Of a DNA stretch of 64,000 bases, positions 49,567 through 57,567 are shown piece by piece (the stretch's first letter is position 1; each line of letters opens with the position of its first letter). The stretch lies in contig QHSP01000024.1 of the NCBI GenBank assembly GCA_003220495.1, positions 1 through 64,000 of the forward strand, read 5' to 3'. Below the pieces are notes generated by a model. That model had not been told where the DNA came from and searched no databases. It saw only the letters and a list, made by a program, of their open reading frames with translations. The DNA comes from Candidatus Rokuibacteriota bacterium (GTDB lineage: Bacteria > Methylomirabilota > Methylomirabilia > Rokubacteriales > CSP1-6). The translations under genes were made by a program, and so were the position numbers.

Positions 49567-50820
49567 ATGAAGATCAGCGCCTTCCATCTGATGCCCTACC
49601 GGGAGCTGCCCGCCGACTTCGAGCAGCGCTACGAGTCCGTCTGGGTGACGCCGCCCTGGTGGGAGCTCGCGGACGCGCGGCGGGTCGGTCAGTACTACAA
49701 CTGGACGCTCGACGAGCTCTCGTACGCGGCGAAGTGCGGATTCGACGGCGTGTGCACGAACGAACATCACCAGAACGCCTACGGCTTCATGCCGAGCCCG
49801 AACTTGATGGGGAGCGTTCTGGCACGGGCGACGAACGGCATGAACGTCGCCATCGTGCAGATGGGCGCGACCCTGCCGACCTCCAACCCGCCGCTCCGCG
49901 TCGCCGAAGAGTACGCGATGCTCGACTGCATTAGCGGTGGTCGGCTGGTGGCCGGCCTGCCGCTCGGCAGCCCGATGGACGTGAACCTCTGCTACGGCAT
50001 TACCCCGATGGAGCACCGCGAGCGCTACCGCGAGGCCGTCGAGCTCACCCTGAAGGCCTGGCAGGCGCGCGAGATCTTCTCGTGGAACGGGCGGTACTTC
50101 CAGCTCGCGACGGTGAACCTCTGGCCGCGGCCGATCCAAGAGCCGCATCCCCCGGTGTGGATCCCGGGGTCCGGCAGCATCAGCACCTTCGACTTCGCCG
50201 TGGAGCACGACGTCTGCTACTGCTTCCTCAGCTACTCGGGCGCCCGATCGGCGAAGACGATGATGGACGGCTACTGGCGCGTGGTGGCCGAGAAGGGGCG
50301 CGACCTCAATCCCTATCGCGCGGGCTTCCTGCAGCTGGTGGTCGTCGCCGAGAACGATGCGCGCGCCGAGGAGAAGTACGCGCGGCACGTCGAGTACTTC
50401 TACCACAAGTGCCTGCACGTGCCGGCCATGTGGTTCTCGCCGCCCGGTAACCAGGACTACCGGAGCCTCGTCGCGACGATGAGCAATCCGGTGCGCCGGG
50501 CCGAGAACCCCAAGACCCTCCGCTACCGGGACTTCGTCGAGAAGGGCTTCGTCATCGCCGGAAGCCCCGCGACCGTGCGCGATCGGCTGAAGGAGGAAGT
50601 GATCAAGGGCCTGCGCGTCGGGAACTTGATGGTGCTCCTCCAGATCGGCTCGATGCCACACGAGCTGGCCCTCGAGAACATCGAGCTCTTCGGCCGCGAA
50701 GTGCTGCCGGGTCTGCGCGGCGTCTGGGAGGACGAGGGCTGGGTGAACCACTGGTGGCCCGAACGGCTCCGCCAGCGCGCGGGCGCCTTGGCGGCCGGCA
50801 TCGCGGCGGGCGGAGCATGA
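49567..50820 (+). CDS. LLM-class flavin-dependent oxidoreductase
   Basis: 417 residues. The luciferase-like fold is shown by NLMGSVLARATNGMNVAIVQ, CISGGRLVAGLPLGSPMDVN, FSWNGRYFQLATVNLWPRP and IQEPHPPVWIPGSGS. Length and the N-terminal MKISAFHLMPYREL match the long LLM group often found beside hydrolases. The ATG at 49567 follows GGGAGATTGAGAG. It should use reduced FMN or F420 to oxygenate a small organic compound, upstream or downstream of the amidase step. The hydrolase start codon overlaps its stop in ATGA. Confidence 0.92.
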   Translation: MKISAFHLMPYRELPADFEQRYESVWVTPPWWELADARRVGQYYNWTLDELSYAAKCGFDGVCTNEHHQNAYGFMPSPNLMGSVLARATNGMNVAIVQMGATLPTSNPPLRVAEEYAMLDCISGGRLVAGLPLGSPMDVNLCYGITPMEHRERYREAVELTLKAWQAREIFSWNGRYFQLATVNLWPRPIQEPHPPVWIPGSGSISTFDFAVEHDVCYCFLSYSGARSAKTMMDGYWRVVAEKGRDLNPYRAGFLQLVVVAENDARAEEKYARHVEYFYHKCLHVPAMWFSPPGNQDYRSLVATMSNPVRRAENPKTLRYRDFVEKGFVIAGSPATVRDRLKEEVIKGLRVGNLMVLLQIGSMPHELALENIELFGREVLPGLRGVWEDEGWVNHWWPERLRQRAGALAAGIAAGGA

Positions 50821-51644
50821 GCGTCCGCGTCGAGGCGCCCATCGTCGCCGGGGCGGAGGAGCGCACCGTCGCCGTCTGGCAGGGGCGCGTTCGCATGCGC
50901 GTCGTCTCGAAGGGACGCGGCCCCGCCCTGGTGTTCTTCCACGGTCCGTGGGGACTCACGTGGGATCCGTTCCTCGACGAGCTGGCCGAGAGCTTCACCG
51001 TCTACGCGCCCGAGCACCCGGGGACGACGCCCGAGGCGCACGACGACATCTATCACCTCGACGGGCTCTGGGATCTCGTGCTGTGCTACGACGAGCTGCT
51101 CGAGACCCTGGGCATCCACAACGCCGCCTTCGTCGGTCACTCCTTCGGCGGAATGATCGCGTGCGAGGTGGCGGCCGCATACCCCGATCGGGTCCGGCGC
51201 CTGGCAATGATCGCGCCGCTCGGCTTCTGGCGCGATCCGGATCACATCGTCAACTGGATGATGCTCGAGCCCGGGGCGCTCCGTGCTCACATCTTCCGCG
51301 ATCCCGATGGCGAGGCGGCGCGCCGCATGTTCCCCAGGTCGGACGCGCAAGACGCCGCGGCGACGGCGGCGCGTATCCGACTCATGTGGGCGATGGGCAC
51401 GACCGGCAAGTTCATCTGGCCGATCCCCGACAAGGGCCTGAAGAAGCGCATTCATCGCGTCAAGGCGCCGACCTTGCTCTTGTGGGGCCGCGAGGACCGT
51501 CTGGTGCCGGTCGCGTACGCCGATGAATTCACCCGGCGCCTTCCCGGTGCGCGCGTCCAGATTGTCGACGCGGCCGGCCACGTGCCACATCTCGAGCAGA
51601 CCACGGCGGTGGTCGGCGTCCTGCGAGAGTTCCTGACTCAGTAG
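50817..51644 (+). CDS. Alpha/beta hydrolase coupled to LLM monooxygenase
   Basis: 275 residues. Catalytic triad S109 (FVGHSFGGM), D227 (WGREDRLVPV) and H255 (DAAGHVPHLE) is complete, with an oxyanion-hole FFHGPWG at 40-46. It belongs to the soluble hydrolase group that includes C-C hydrolases and lactonases. Translation is coupled with the LLM gene through a four-base overlap (ATGA), so the product of the oxygenase is the probable substrate. It ends at a small hairpin shared with the convergent DUF4124 gene. Confidence 0.92.
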   Translation: MSVRVEAPIVAGAEERTVAVWQGRVRMRVVSKGRGPALVFFHGPWGLTWDPFLDELAESFTVYAPEHPGTTPEAHDDIYHLDGLWDLVLCYDELLETLGIHNAAFVGHSFGGMIACEVAAAYPDRVRRLAMIAPLGFWRDPDHIVNWMMLEPGALRAHIFRDPDGEAARRMFPRSDAQDAAATAARIRLMWAMGTTGKFIWPIPDKGLKKRIHRVKAPTLLLWGREDRLVPVAYADEFTRRLPGARVQIVDAAGHVPHLEQTTAVVGVLREFLTQ

Positions 51645-51653
51645 CGCGCTACG

Positions 51654-51667
51654 CCGGCTTGCGCCGG
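51654..51667. terminator. Small hairpin between convergent genes
   Basis: CCGGC-TTGC-GCCGG forms a perfect five-pair stem with a four-base loop ten bases after the hydrolase stop codon. It lacks a T-tract; its convergent position suggests a role in ending transcription from either side. Confidence 0.35.
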
Positions 51668-51708
51668 ACGAGCATCAGGCGCAGCGCCAGCCCGACCGCC
51701 GGGCGTGC

Positions 51709-52470
51709 TCAGGAAGGGGTCAGCGACGACTTGACTCGCGAGCGGTATTGCTCCGGCACGGCGTCGAGACGATCGGTCCAGTACACGACGCCCTGCGCAT
51801 CGGTCCAGCGATAGAGCTGGCCCACGCGCGCCGGGGCACGGCCGCTGCCGCCGTTCGGGCTCGGCTCTGTGGCGGGCGGGGCGGTGGGCGCCGGCGGCGG
51901 CGGCGCCGTCGGAGGATTCGGGATCCAGACCCACGTGTACGGTGTCGATACCCCATCGCCGCGAAGCTCGTACCGTCCAGTCGCGAACTGCACGACGTTC
52001 GGCGCCGGCGCGACCGAGACCGTGCCATTGGGCGGCGGGGCATAGCTGACGGACGGGCTGTAGCTCACCGGAGCGCCATAGCTTACGGGCGGATCGTAGT
52101 ACGGCGGCGGATAGTACGCGGCGGGAGGCGGGTAATAGTATGGGGTCGCGTAAACGACGGTCGGAGCCGCTGCCACGACCCCGAACGGGAAGAACGGGCG
52201 GAAAAACGGGTGATGGTGATGACCGAACCCGGGATGGTTTCCAAATCCCGGACGATTGCCGAATCCCTGCTGCGCCACGACCGCTCGGCCACCACCGGCG
52301 ACGACCGCACGGCCGTTGCCGTTGATCACCACGCGACCGCTGGCGATCGCACGGCCGCCACCGTGGACGGCGACCCCTCCCGAGCGCTGGGCCAGAGCTG
52401 AGCCCGGCGCGATCAGCACACCCGTGGCGAGAGCCAGCGCAGCCCCGATGACGATCGGGTCCTTCTTCAC
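51709..52470 (-). CDS. Secreted DUF4124-type protein with Gly- and Pro/Tyr-rich repeats
   Basis: 253 residues starting at GTG after AGGAGGAG. A signal peptide (VKKDPIVIGAALALATGVLI, cleaved after ALAQ) leads into Gly-rich repeats (GNRPGFGNHPGFGHHHH) and a Pro/Tyr region (PPPAAYYPPPYYDPP). The C-terminal 40 residues, LYRWTDAQGVVYWTDRL, form a DUF4124 motif, a small envelope-associated domain. It is divergent from the FecR/DUF6600 protein, which is also a secreted, repeat-rich envelope protein, and both may belong to one surface structure. No enzymatic role is suggested. Confidence 0.75.
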   Translation of the reverse strand: MKKDPIVIGAALALATGVLIAPGSALAQRSGGVAVHGGGRAIASGRVVINGNGRAVVAGGGRAVVAQQGFGNRPGFGNHPGFGHHHHPFFRPFFPFGVVAAAPTVVYATPYYYPPPAAYYPPPYYDPPVSYGAPVSYSPSVSYAPPPNGTVSVAPAPNVVQFATGRYELRGDGVSTPYTWVWIPNPPTAPPPPAPTAPPATEPSPNGGSGRAPARVGQLYRWTDAQGVVYWTDRLDAVPEQYRSRVKSSLTPS

Positions 52471-52538
52471 CGTCGCTCCTCCTCGCCCTCTATGGACGCA
52501 CCGAGTGTGCTCGCGTGTACCTGGCAACGTCAAGCCGT

Positions 52539-52568
52539 GATCGGGTTCAACGTCCCGATCTGGTTCAA
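52539..52568. promoter_or_regulatory. Direct repeat pair between two divergent envelope genes
   Basis: GATCGGGTTCAA (52539-52550) and GATCTGGTTCAA (52557-52568) differ by one base and start 18 bp apart in the 163-bp gap between the DUF4124 and DUF6600 genes. They could be tandem sites for one regulator. Confidence 0.4.
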
Positions 52569-52633
52569 TATGAAATGCTAGACCCCGCTGGTCCGTCCAA
52601 GTAGATGAATTGCCGGAGGGAAGGGGGCCTCAC

Positions 52634-54826
52634 ATGTTCTGGCGCGAGGCAAGGGTTGTAATTTCGGCCTTTCTGGCTCTGACGCTCGTTCTCCAGATGG
52701 CTCTCGGTGCCGGGGCCGCCCGAGCGGCTGAGAGCGAAGAAGGCGCGATCGAGGCCATCCCGCCCCGGTTGAGCTATGCCGACGGCGAGGTCTCGTATTA
52801 CCGGCCGGGCGCCCAGGACTGGGCTCCCGCGCAGGTCAACACGGCGCTGGCGCCGGGAGACGAGCTCTACACGGGCAATCGCGGCAATCTCGAGCTTCAG
52901 GTGGGTGCGCGCGCATTCGTGCGGGCCTGGGGCGACTCGCAGCTGGGGCTCGTCAATCACGAGCCCAATTTTCTCCAGATCAAGGTGACCGGCGGCCACG
53001 TCTCGCTCGACCTGCGCAGCGTCGAATCGGGCCGCGCGGTGGAGATCGATACCCCGCACGCGGCCTTCACCATCGAGCGCGCCGGCTACTACCGCGTCGA
53101 CGTGACGCAAACGGGAAGCTCTTTCGTCACACGACGCTCCGGGCAAGCGACGATGACGCCGGCCGGTGGGCAGGCGGTGAGCATTGCGGCGAGCGAAGAG
53201 GTGGTTCTCGAGGGCACACCCACGCCCACCGTGCGGAGCTACGTCGCGCCGGAGCTCGACGTCTGGGACCGCTGGAACTACGCGCGCACCGACGATCTGA
53301 TCGATGCGATCAGCTCTCGGTACGTTTCCTCCGGCGTGTACGGCGTCGATGACCTCGATCACTACGGCGATTGGCGAGTCGTCCCCACGTACGGCTCTGT
53401 GTGGGTGCCTCAGTCGGTTCCCGCCGGCTGGGCCCCGTACAGCGCGGGCCGATGGGTTCTCGATCCGTACTACGGCTGGACGTGGGTCGACACGGCGCCG
53501 TGGGGCTGGGCTCCATATCACTATGGCCGCTGGGTCTTCGTGAGCGGCTCCTGGGCGTGGGCGCCGGGGCCCGTGGTCGTCAGGCCCGTGTATGCTCCGG
53601 CGCTCGTCGCGTTCTTCGGAGGACCGAGCGTTCGGGTCGCGATCGGCGTCCCGGGAGTCAGCTGGGTCGCGCTGAGCTGGGGCGAGCCGCTGGTCCCGTG
53701 GTGGGGGAGACCTCACTTCATCGGCCGACCGACGTGGGCCGGCTGGGGTGGGCCGCGCGTCGTCAACAACGTCGTCGTCAATCGTACGACGGTCGTGAAC
53801 GTCACCAACATCAACGTCTACAAGAACACCAACGTCCAGCACGCCGTCGTGGCGGTTCGCGAGGAGCATTTCGGGCGGGGCTCGGTCCAGCAGGTGCGCG
53901 TCGCGCAGATCGACGCCCGACGACTCGAGCCGGCGCGCGCCCCAATACGTGTAACACCTGACGCATCGAGCTACGTCGCGGCGACCGGCCACGCTACGCG
54001 GCCGCCCGAGAACACGATCACGCGCTCCGTGGTCGCCACGCGCGCGCCACGTCGGGAGGGCCCGCGCCCAGCCGACGCGGCTCGAGCCGAGGGTGGGCGT
54101 GGCGAGACCCAGCGCGGCGACGGCTCGCGGTCGAACGGTGTCGGCGCGCCGCCGCCTCGGATCGTGCCCGCGCCGAAGCCGGCGTCGACGGGGTCGGTGC
54201 CCGCGAGGCCCGCGTTCGGTAACAGCGAGGTGGAGCGGCCGCGTCCGCCCCAGCCTCGGCAATTCGGAGCCCCGCAGCCCCCGGAGGCGACACCCGCGCC
54301 GCGCGATAGCAATGCGCAGCGTCCCGATGGCAACACGCCACGGCCCCGAGGCGACGCGCAACGTCCCGAAGGCAACGGGCAGCGTCCCGACAATCGTCCG
54401 CGGCGCCCTGACGACAATGCGCAGCGCCCCGACGGGAGTGCGCGGCATCCCGACAACAACGCTCAGCGCCCTGACGGCGGCACGCGGCGTCCCGATAGCG
54501 GGGCGCCGCGCCCCGAGGGCGCGCCACGTTCGGGCGCCTCGCCTGCAGGGCCGCGAGAGGTCGCCAGACCGACGCCGCCACAAGCCCAACAGCCGTCGCC
54601 GCGGCCCGAGCGAGGCGAACCAGGACGGGGACCCCAGCAGCCGCAACGGCTTCCCGGGGAGCCGGCGAACCGGATCTCTCCCGAACGGGTGGAGCGTCGC
54701 CAGCAGCCGAACGGTCAACTCGATAGACGTGGCGGCGGGCGCGAGCAGCAGCAACAGCCGCAACAGCAGCAGCAGCCGCAGAAACAGCCGCCGCAACAGC
54801 AACCGCAGCAACAGCCGGGTCGCTAG
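52634..54826 (+). CDS. Large secreted FecR/DUF6600 protein with Pro/Arg/Gln-rich tail
   Basis: About 730 residues. GGAGGGAAGGGGG precedes the ATG. After a signal peptide (LALTLVLQMALGAGAARA) comes a FecR-like beta domain (LSYADGEVSYYRPGAQDWAP, LELQVGARAFVRAWGDSQ), then a Trp/Tyr/Pro-rich DUF6600 block with three repeated units of about 20 residues (YGSVWVPQSVPAGWAPYSAG, YGWTWVDTAPWGWAPYHYG, GSWAWAPGP). The last 270 residues are low complexity, with QRPDGN-like repeats and a Gln/Pro-rich end (QQQQ tracts). It is probably a large periplasmic or surface protein; similar ones are common in soil Acidobacteria and Rokubacteria. Confidence 0.85.
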   Translation: MFWREARVVISAFLALTLVLQMALGAGAARAAESEEGAIEAIPPRLSYADGEVSYYRPGAQDWAPAQVNTALAPGDELYTGNRGNLELQVGARAFVRAWGDSQLGLVNHEPNFLQIKVTGGHVSLDLRSVESGRAVEIDTPHAAFTIERAGYYRVDVTQTGSSFVTRRSGQATMTPAGGQAVSIAASEEVVLEGTPTPTVRSYVAPELDVWDRWNYARTDDLIDAISSRYVSSGVYGVDDLDHYGDWRVVPTYGSVWVPQSVPAGWAPYSAGRWVLDPYYGWTWVDTAPWGWAPYHYGRWVFVSGSWAWAPGPVVVRPVYAPALVAFFGGPSVRVAIGVPGVSWVALSWGEPLVPWWGRPHFIGRPTWAGWGGPRVVNNVVVNRTTVVNVTNINVYKNTNVQHAVVAVREEHFGRGSVQQVRVAQIDARRLEPARAPIRVTPDASSYVAATGHATRPPENTITRSVVATRAPRREGPRPADAARAEGGRGETQRGDGSRSNGVGAPPPRIVPAPKPASTGSVPARPAFGNSEVERPRPPQPRQFGAPQPPEATPAPRDSNAQRPDGNTPRPRGDAQRPEGNGQRPDNRPRRPDDNAQRPDGSARHPDNNAQRPDGGTRRPDSGAPRPEGAPRSGASPAGPREVARPTPPQAQQPSPRPERGEPGRGPQQPQRLPGEPANRISPERVERRQQPNGQLDRRGGGREQQQQPQQQQQPQKQPPQQQPQQQPGR
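54300..54522 (+). repeat. Tandem QRPDxN-type repeats in the DUF6600 protein
   Basis: About nine units of seven to nine codons, e.g. NAQRPDGN, DAQRPEGN, GQRPDNR, NAQRPDGS, NAQRPDGG and TRRPDSG, run in frame. Each keeps the Arg-Pro-Asp/Glu core. The DNA units are degenerate, so the repeat is old or under selection at protein level. Confidence 0.7.
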
Positions 54827-54833
54827 GGTCCCT

Positions 54834-56048
54834 TCAGCGCCAGAGCTGTCGGGTCGCCAGCGCGGCTCCCTGCGCGAGCGCTTCCAGCTTCGCCCAGGCG
54901 ATCTGCGAGTGGACGCGGCCACCGAGACCGCAGTCGGTGGAGGCGATCACGCGCTCCTTCCCGACCAGGTTCGCGAAGCGGATGATGCGCTCGGCCACGA
55001 GCTCGGGATGCTCGACCACGTTGGTCGCGTGGCTCACGATGCCGGGCAAGATCAGCTTGCCGTCGGGGAGCTTCACGTCCTGCCACACCTTCCACTCGTG
55101 CTCGTGGCGCACGTTGGCCGCCTCGAACGAGTAGGCGCGGCACTTGACGGCCAGCATGACGTCGACGATGTCGCGCATGGGAACGTCGGTCGTGTGCGGG
55201 CCGTGCCAGCTGCCCCAGCAGAGGTGAAAGCGAATCCGATCTTCCGGTAGCCCCTTGATGGCGTGGTTGAGCGCCTCCACGCGAGCCATGGAGAACTTCC
55301 TGTAGTCGGCGACCTTGGGCTCGGGGTTCACCATGTCCCAGTTCTCGGCGATCGCGGGATCGTCGAGCTGCAGGACGAGCCCGGCGTCGACGATGGCCTT
55401 GTATTCCTCGCGCATCGCGTCGGCGCACGCGAACAGGAACTCCTCGTCGGTCTTGTAATACCGATTCGCAATACGCGAGGCGCTGCCGGGCGCGATCGAG
55501 GTCATGAAGCCCTCCTCGACGCCGGCGGCCTGCAGCGCCGCCTTGAAGTTGGCGATGTCGGACTGGATAGCCGCGTGGCCCGTATAGGTCAGCGTGCTCA
55601 CGCACACGGGCCAGAGTGCGGGGCGGGGTCCGGTCGTGATACCCGAGTCCGGATCGGCATAGGCCGCGGCGAATTTCAGACGATCCCGACGATCAGCAAA
55701 GCTCGTCAGCACGACTTCGCCCGGGCGGGACCGCCGCGCCGGCATGTCGTACAGCCCCGTGGTGCCGAGCTCGAGCCCACCCAGGCGCTGGAACGAATAG
55801 CTCCACCACGCCCGGTAGTTCACCTTGTGCCCCATCGACTTCCCGAACTCGCCGTCGCCGGGGATGGCGATGCCGGCCTGCTTCTGCAGGCGCACGACTT
55901 CGGCGACGCTCGAGCGCAGCTGGTCCTGGAAACGACGCTCGTCGGTCGTCATGCCCGATTCCCTGGCACGATTCGCGTCGATCAGGTCCTCGGGGCGCGG
56001 CAGGCTTCCAGCGTGGCTCGTCAGGATCTGATCCGGGTTTTGCCTCAT
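54834..56048 (-). CDS. Cobalamin-independent methionine synthase-like (MetE C-terminal) protein
   Basis: 404 residues. It has the catalytic half of MetE only. The four zinc ligands of MetE are in place: H275 and C277 in RFHLCWGSWHG, E309 in YSFEAANVRHEHEW and C373 in ASTDCGLGGRVH. The N-terminal folate-related half is absent, so this is the short archaeal/bacterial form that transfers a methyl group to a thiol, from methylcobalamin or another donor; it may act on substrates other than homocysteine. It converges with the DUF6600 gene with seven bases between them. Confidence 0.9.
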   Translation of the reverse strand: MRQNPDQILTSHAGSLPRPEDLIDANRARESGMTTDERRFQDQLRSSVAEVVRLQKQAGIAIPGDGEFGKSMGHKVNYRAWWSYSFQRLGGLELGTTGLYDMPARRSRPGEVVLTSFADRRDRLKFAAAYADPDSGITTGPRPALWPVCVSTLTYTGHAAIQSDIANFKAALQAAGVEEGFMTSIAPGSASRIANRYYKTDEEFLFACADAMREEYKAIVDAGLVLQLDDPAIAENWDMVNPEPKVADYRKFSMARVEALNHAIKGLPEDRIRFHLCWGSWHGPHTTDVPMRDIVDVMLAVKCRAYSFEAANVRHEHEWKVWQDVKLPDGKLILPGIVSHATNVVEHPELVAERIIRFANLVGKERVIASTDCGLGGRVHSQIAWAKLEALAQGAALATRQLWR

Positions 56049-56131
56049 GAGGCTTCCTCCGTAGTCTGCGGGGCCTCGGTGATCGGAGTGTACTCGATCC
56101 GTGGAGCGGACGCTCCCGACGGAGCCGCGAT

Positions 56132-56177
56132 GTAGAAGTTACCTGGTAGTGAGTACCTGGTAGCGAGTAACTTCTAC
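56132..56177. promoter_or_regulatory. 11-bp inverted repeat enclosing a 14-bp tandem repeat
   Basis: GTAGAAGTTAC (56132-56142) and GTAACTTCTAC (56167-56177) are perfect inverted arms. The loop region carries ACCTGGTAGTGAGT directly repeated as ACCTGGTAGCGAGT (56141-56168, one mismatch). It lies between the divergent MetE-like gene (start 56048) and the DRR-domain gene (start 56328). It may be an operator with several contact sites, or a folded leader. Confidence 0.6.
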
Positions 56178-56327
56178 CCGTTCTCGGCATCGTCCAGAGT
56201 GGTACAGCGCCTGCGCGGCCGATCAGCGTTTGGCCTGACGCGAGCTTCCAGCGCTCGGCGCACCGCGCTGACGGCCGTCAGCCCCGATTCCCGCTCGGCA
56301 TCCGCGTTGCTACGGCAGAATATCCTC

Positions 56328-57563
56328 GTGGCTGACCAGCCCAAGTGCCTGTGCATCGTCTCTCGCGATCGGCTCCGCGGTGGCGACTTCATCGCGGCCC
56401 TCGGGGCCTCGCTCCGCCCGGACGACCAGCTCGAGATCATCGTGGATCGCCGAAGCGGCGAGGCCTCGGACAAATGGGATTGGCCCGAGGATCGGCGCCA
56501 GAGGCCTCAGGTCGATCAAGCGTTGAAGGTAAACGGCTTCGCCGTCGTGCCAGCGCCGAGCCCGAAAGGGGAGGGGATGATGCCGAGCCCGAGAGGCGAG
56601 CGGATCATGAGGGGAGAGCGGACGCCGCTTTCGCTGCTGCTTCCCTCGGCGCCGAGCTCGCGCCTTGAGCCCGAATACGACGAAAACGTCGAAGCCGTCG
56701 ATGACGACGACCAGGAGCGGCTCGAGGCGATCCGAAGCTTCAAGCGCGAGCGCGCACGCGGGCTCGCCCCCTGGCTCGTCGCCGCGCTGGCGGTCGTCGC
56801 CGTGGCCGCGTTCGTCCTGTCGCCGGCGGGTCAGGCGTTCAAGCAGGGTCCCGTGTATCGAGCTTCGCCGGGGGTGCCCGGCCCGGCGAGCCAGCCGCCG
56901 GCACAGCCCCCCGAGACTTCGCCCGCGCCGCGGGTCCCGGCCGTCGCCCAAGCGCCGCCGCGCGCGCCAGCGAGCGAGGCTCCTCCGGTCGAGCGATCGA
57001 CGCGCGAGCCGAATTCGTCTGCCGCGATCGAGCCGTCGCCTCCACCCTCGCGTGACACCGCGATCCCTTCGCGTGACGCCGCAATGTCCGCGGCGCCACG
57101 CGACACGCGCGCACTGTCCGTCGAGAATAGCGCTCCATCGCGAGCGGCGACGGGAACGACCGCCAGGGAGCGAGCCAGATCGACTGAAGCTCCGCGGCCG
57201 AGCGTGAGCGAGCCCGCGCCGAGACAGACCGCCGCCGTGCCGGCGCCGGCGGAACCCGTGCCGAGGTTGGTCTCACCGCGGTTCGCAGGTCTGCCTCGTA
57301 TCGAGCTCAGCCGCGAGCCGGGCATGCCGAGCGGGACGTACGCCGTGAGAATCGTCGACCCGGCGGGCAAGCCTCTCGGGGACGCCGAAGTCCTGCTCCT
57401 CGCCCGTATGCCGGACGGGACCGTCGAGAACGTTCGGATGGACTTCTTCCCGGATCACGGAACCTACCGGGGCACGTTGCCGCCGACCCGCTCGTCACCC
57501 CTCGATCTCCGGGTCCGCGTGATCACGGGCGACAAACGTGTCGAGATTCCTCTCGGGCCGTAG
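56328..57563 (+). CDS. DRR-domain protein with membrane anchor and C-terminal beta domain
   Basis: 411 residues starting at GTG. Residues 5-75 form a small domain shared with two other proteins here: CLCIVSRDRLRGGDF, LRPDDQLEIIVDRR, then VDQALKVNGFAVVP. A short in-frame repeat (PSPKGEGMM / PSPRGERIM) follows, then a membrane span at about 149-167, a long Pro/Ala/Ser-rich stretch (175-325) and a C-terminal beta domain of about 90 residues (SGTYAVRIVDPAGKPLGDAE, VRVITGDKRVEIP). The cytoplasmic domain thus lies inside, the beta domain outside. It is followed after four bases by a paralogue. Function unknown. Confidence 0.75.
   Translation: MADQPKCLCIVSRDRLRGGDFIAALGASLRPDDQLEIIVDRRSGEASDKWDWPEDRRQRPQVDQALKVNGFAVVPAPSPKGEGMMPSPRGERIMRGERTPLSLLLPSAPSSRLEPEYDENVEAVDDDDQERLEAIRSFKRERARGLAPWLVAALAVVAVAAFVLSPAGQAFKQGPVYRASPGVPGPASQPPAQPPETSPAPRVPAVAQAPPRAPASEAPPVERSTREPNSSAAIEPSPPPSRDTAIPSRDAAMSAAPRDTRALSVENSAPSRAATGTTARERARSTEAPRPSVSEPAPRQTAAVPAPAEPVPRLVSPRFAGLPRIELSREPGMPSGTYAVRIVDPAGKPLGDAEVLLLARMPDGTVENVRMDFFPDHGTYRGTLPPTRSSPLDLRVRVITGDKRVEIPLGP
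56556..56609 (+). repeat. In-frame 27-bp tandem repeat in the DRR-domain gene
   Basis: Units 56556-56582 and 56583-56609 share most bases (CCGAGCCCGA.AGG.GAG...) and encode PSPKGEGMM and PSPRGERIM. It sits between the N-terminal domain and the membrane span. Confidence 0.6.
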
Positions 57564-57567
57564 CGAC

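Noticed and set aside
54300-54522. CRISPR-like array
   Set aside because: The repeats are in frame inside a protein gene, vary at codon level and encode a Pro/Arg/Asp-rich protein segment.
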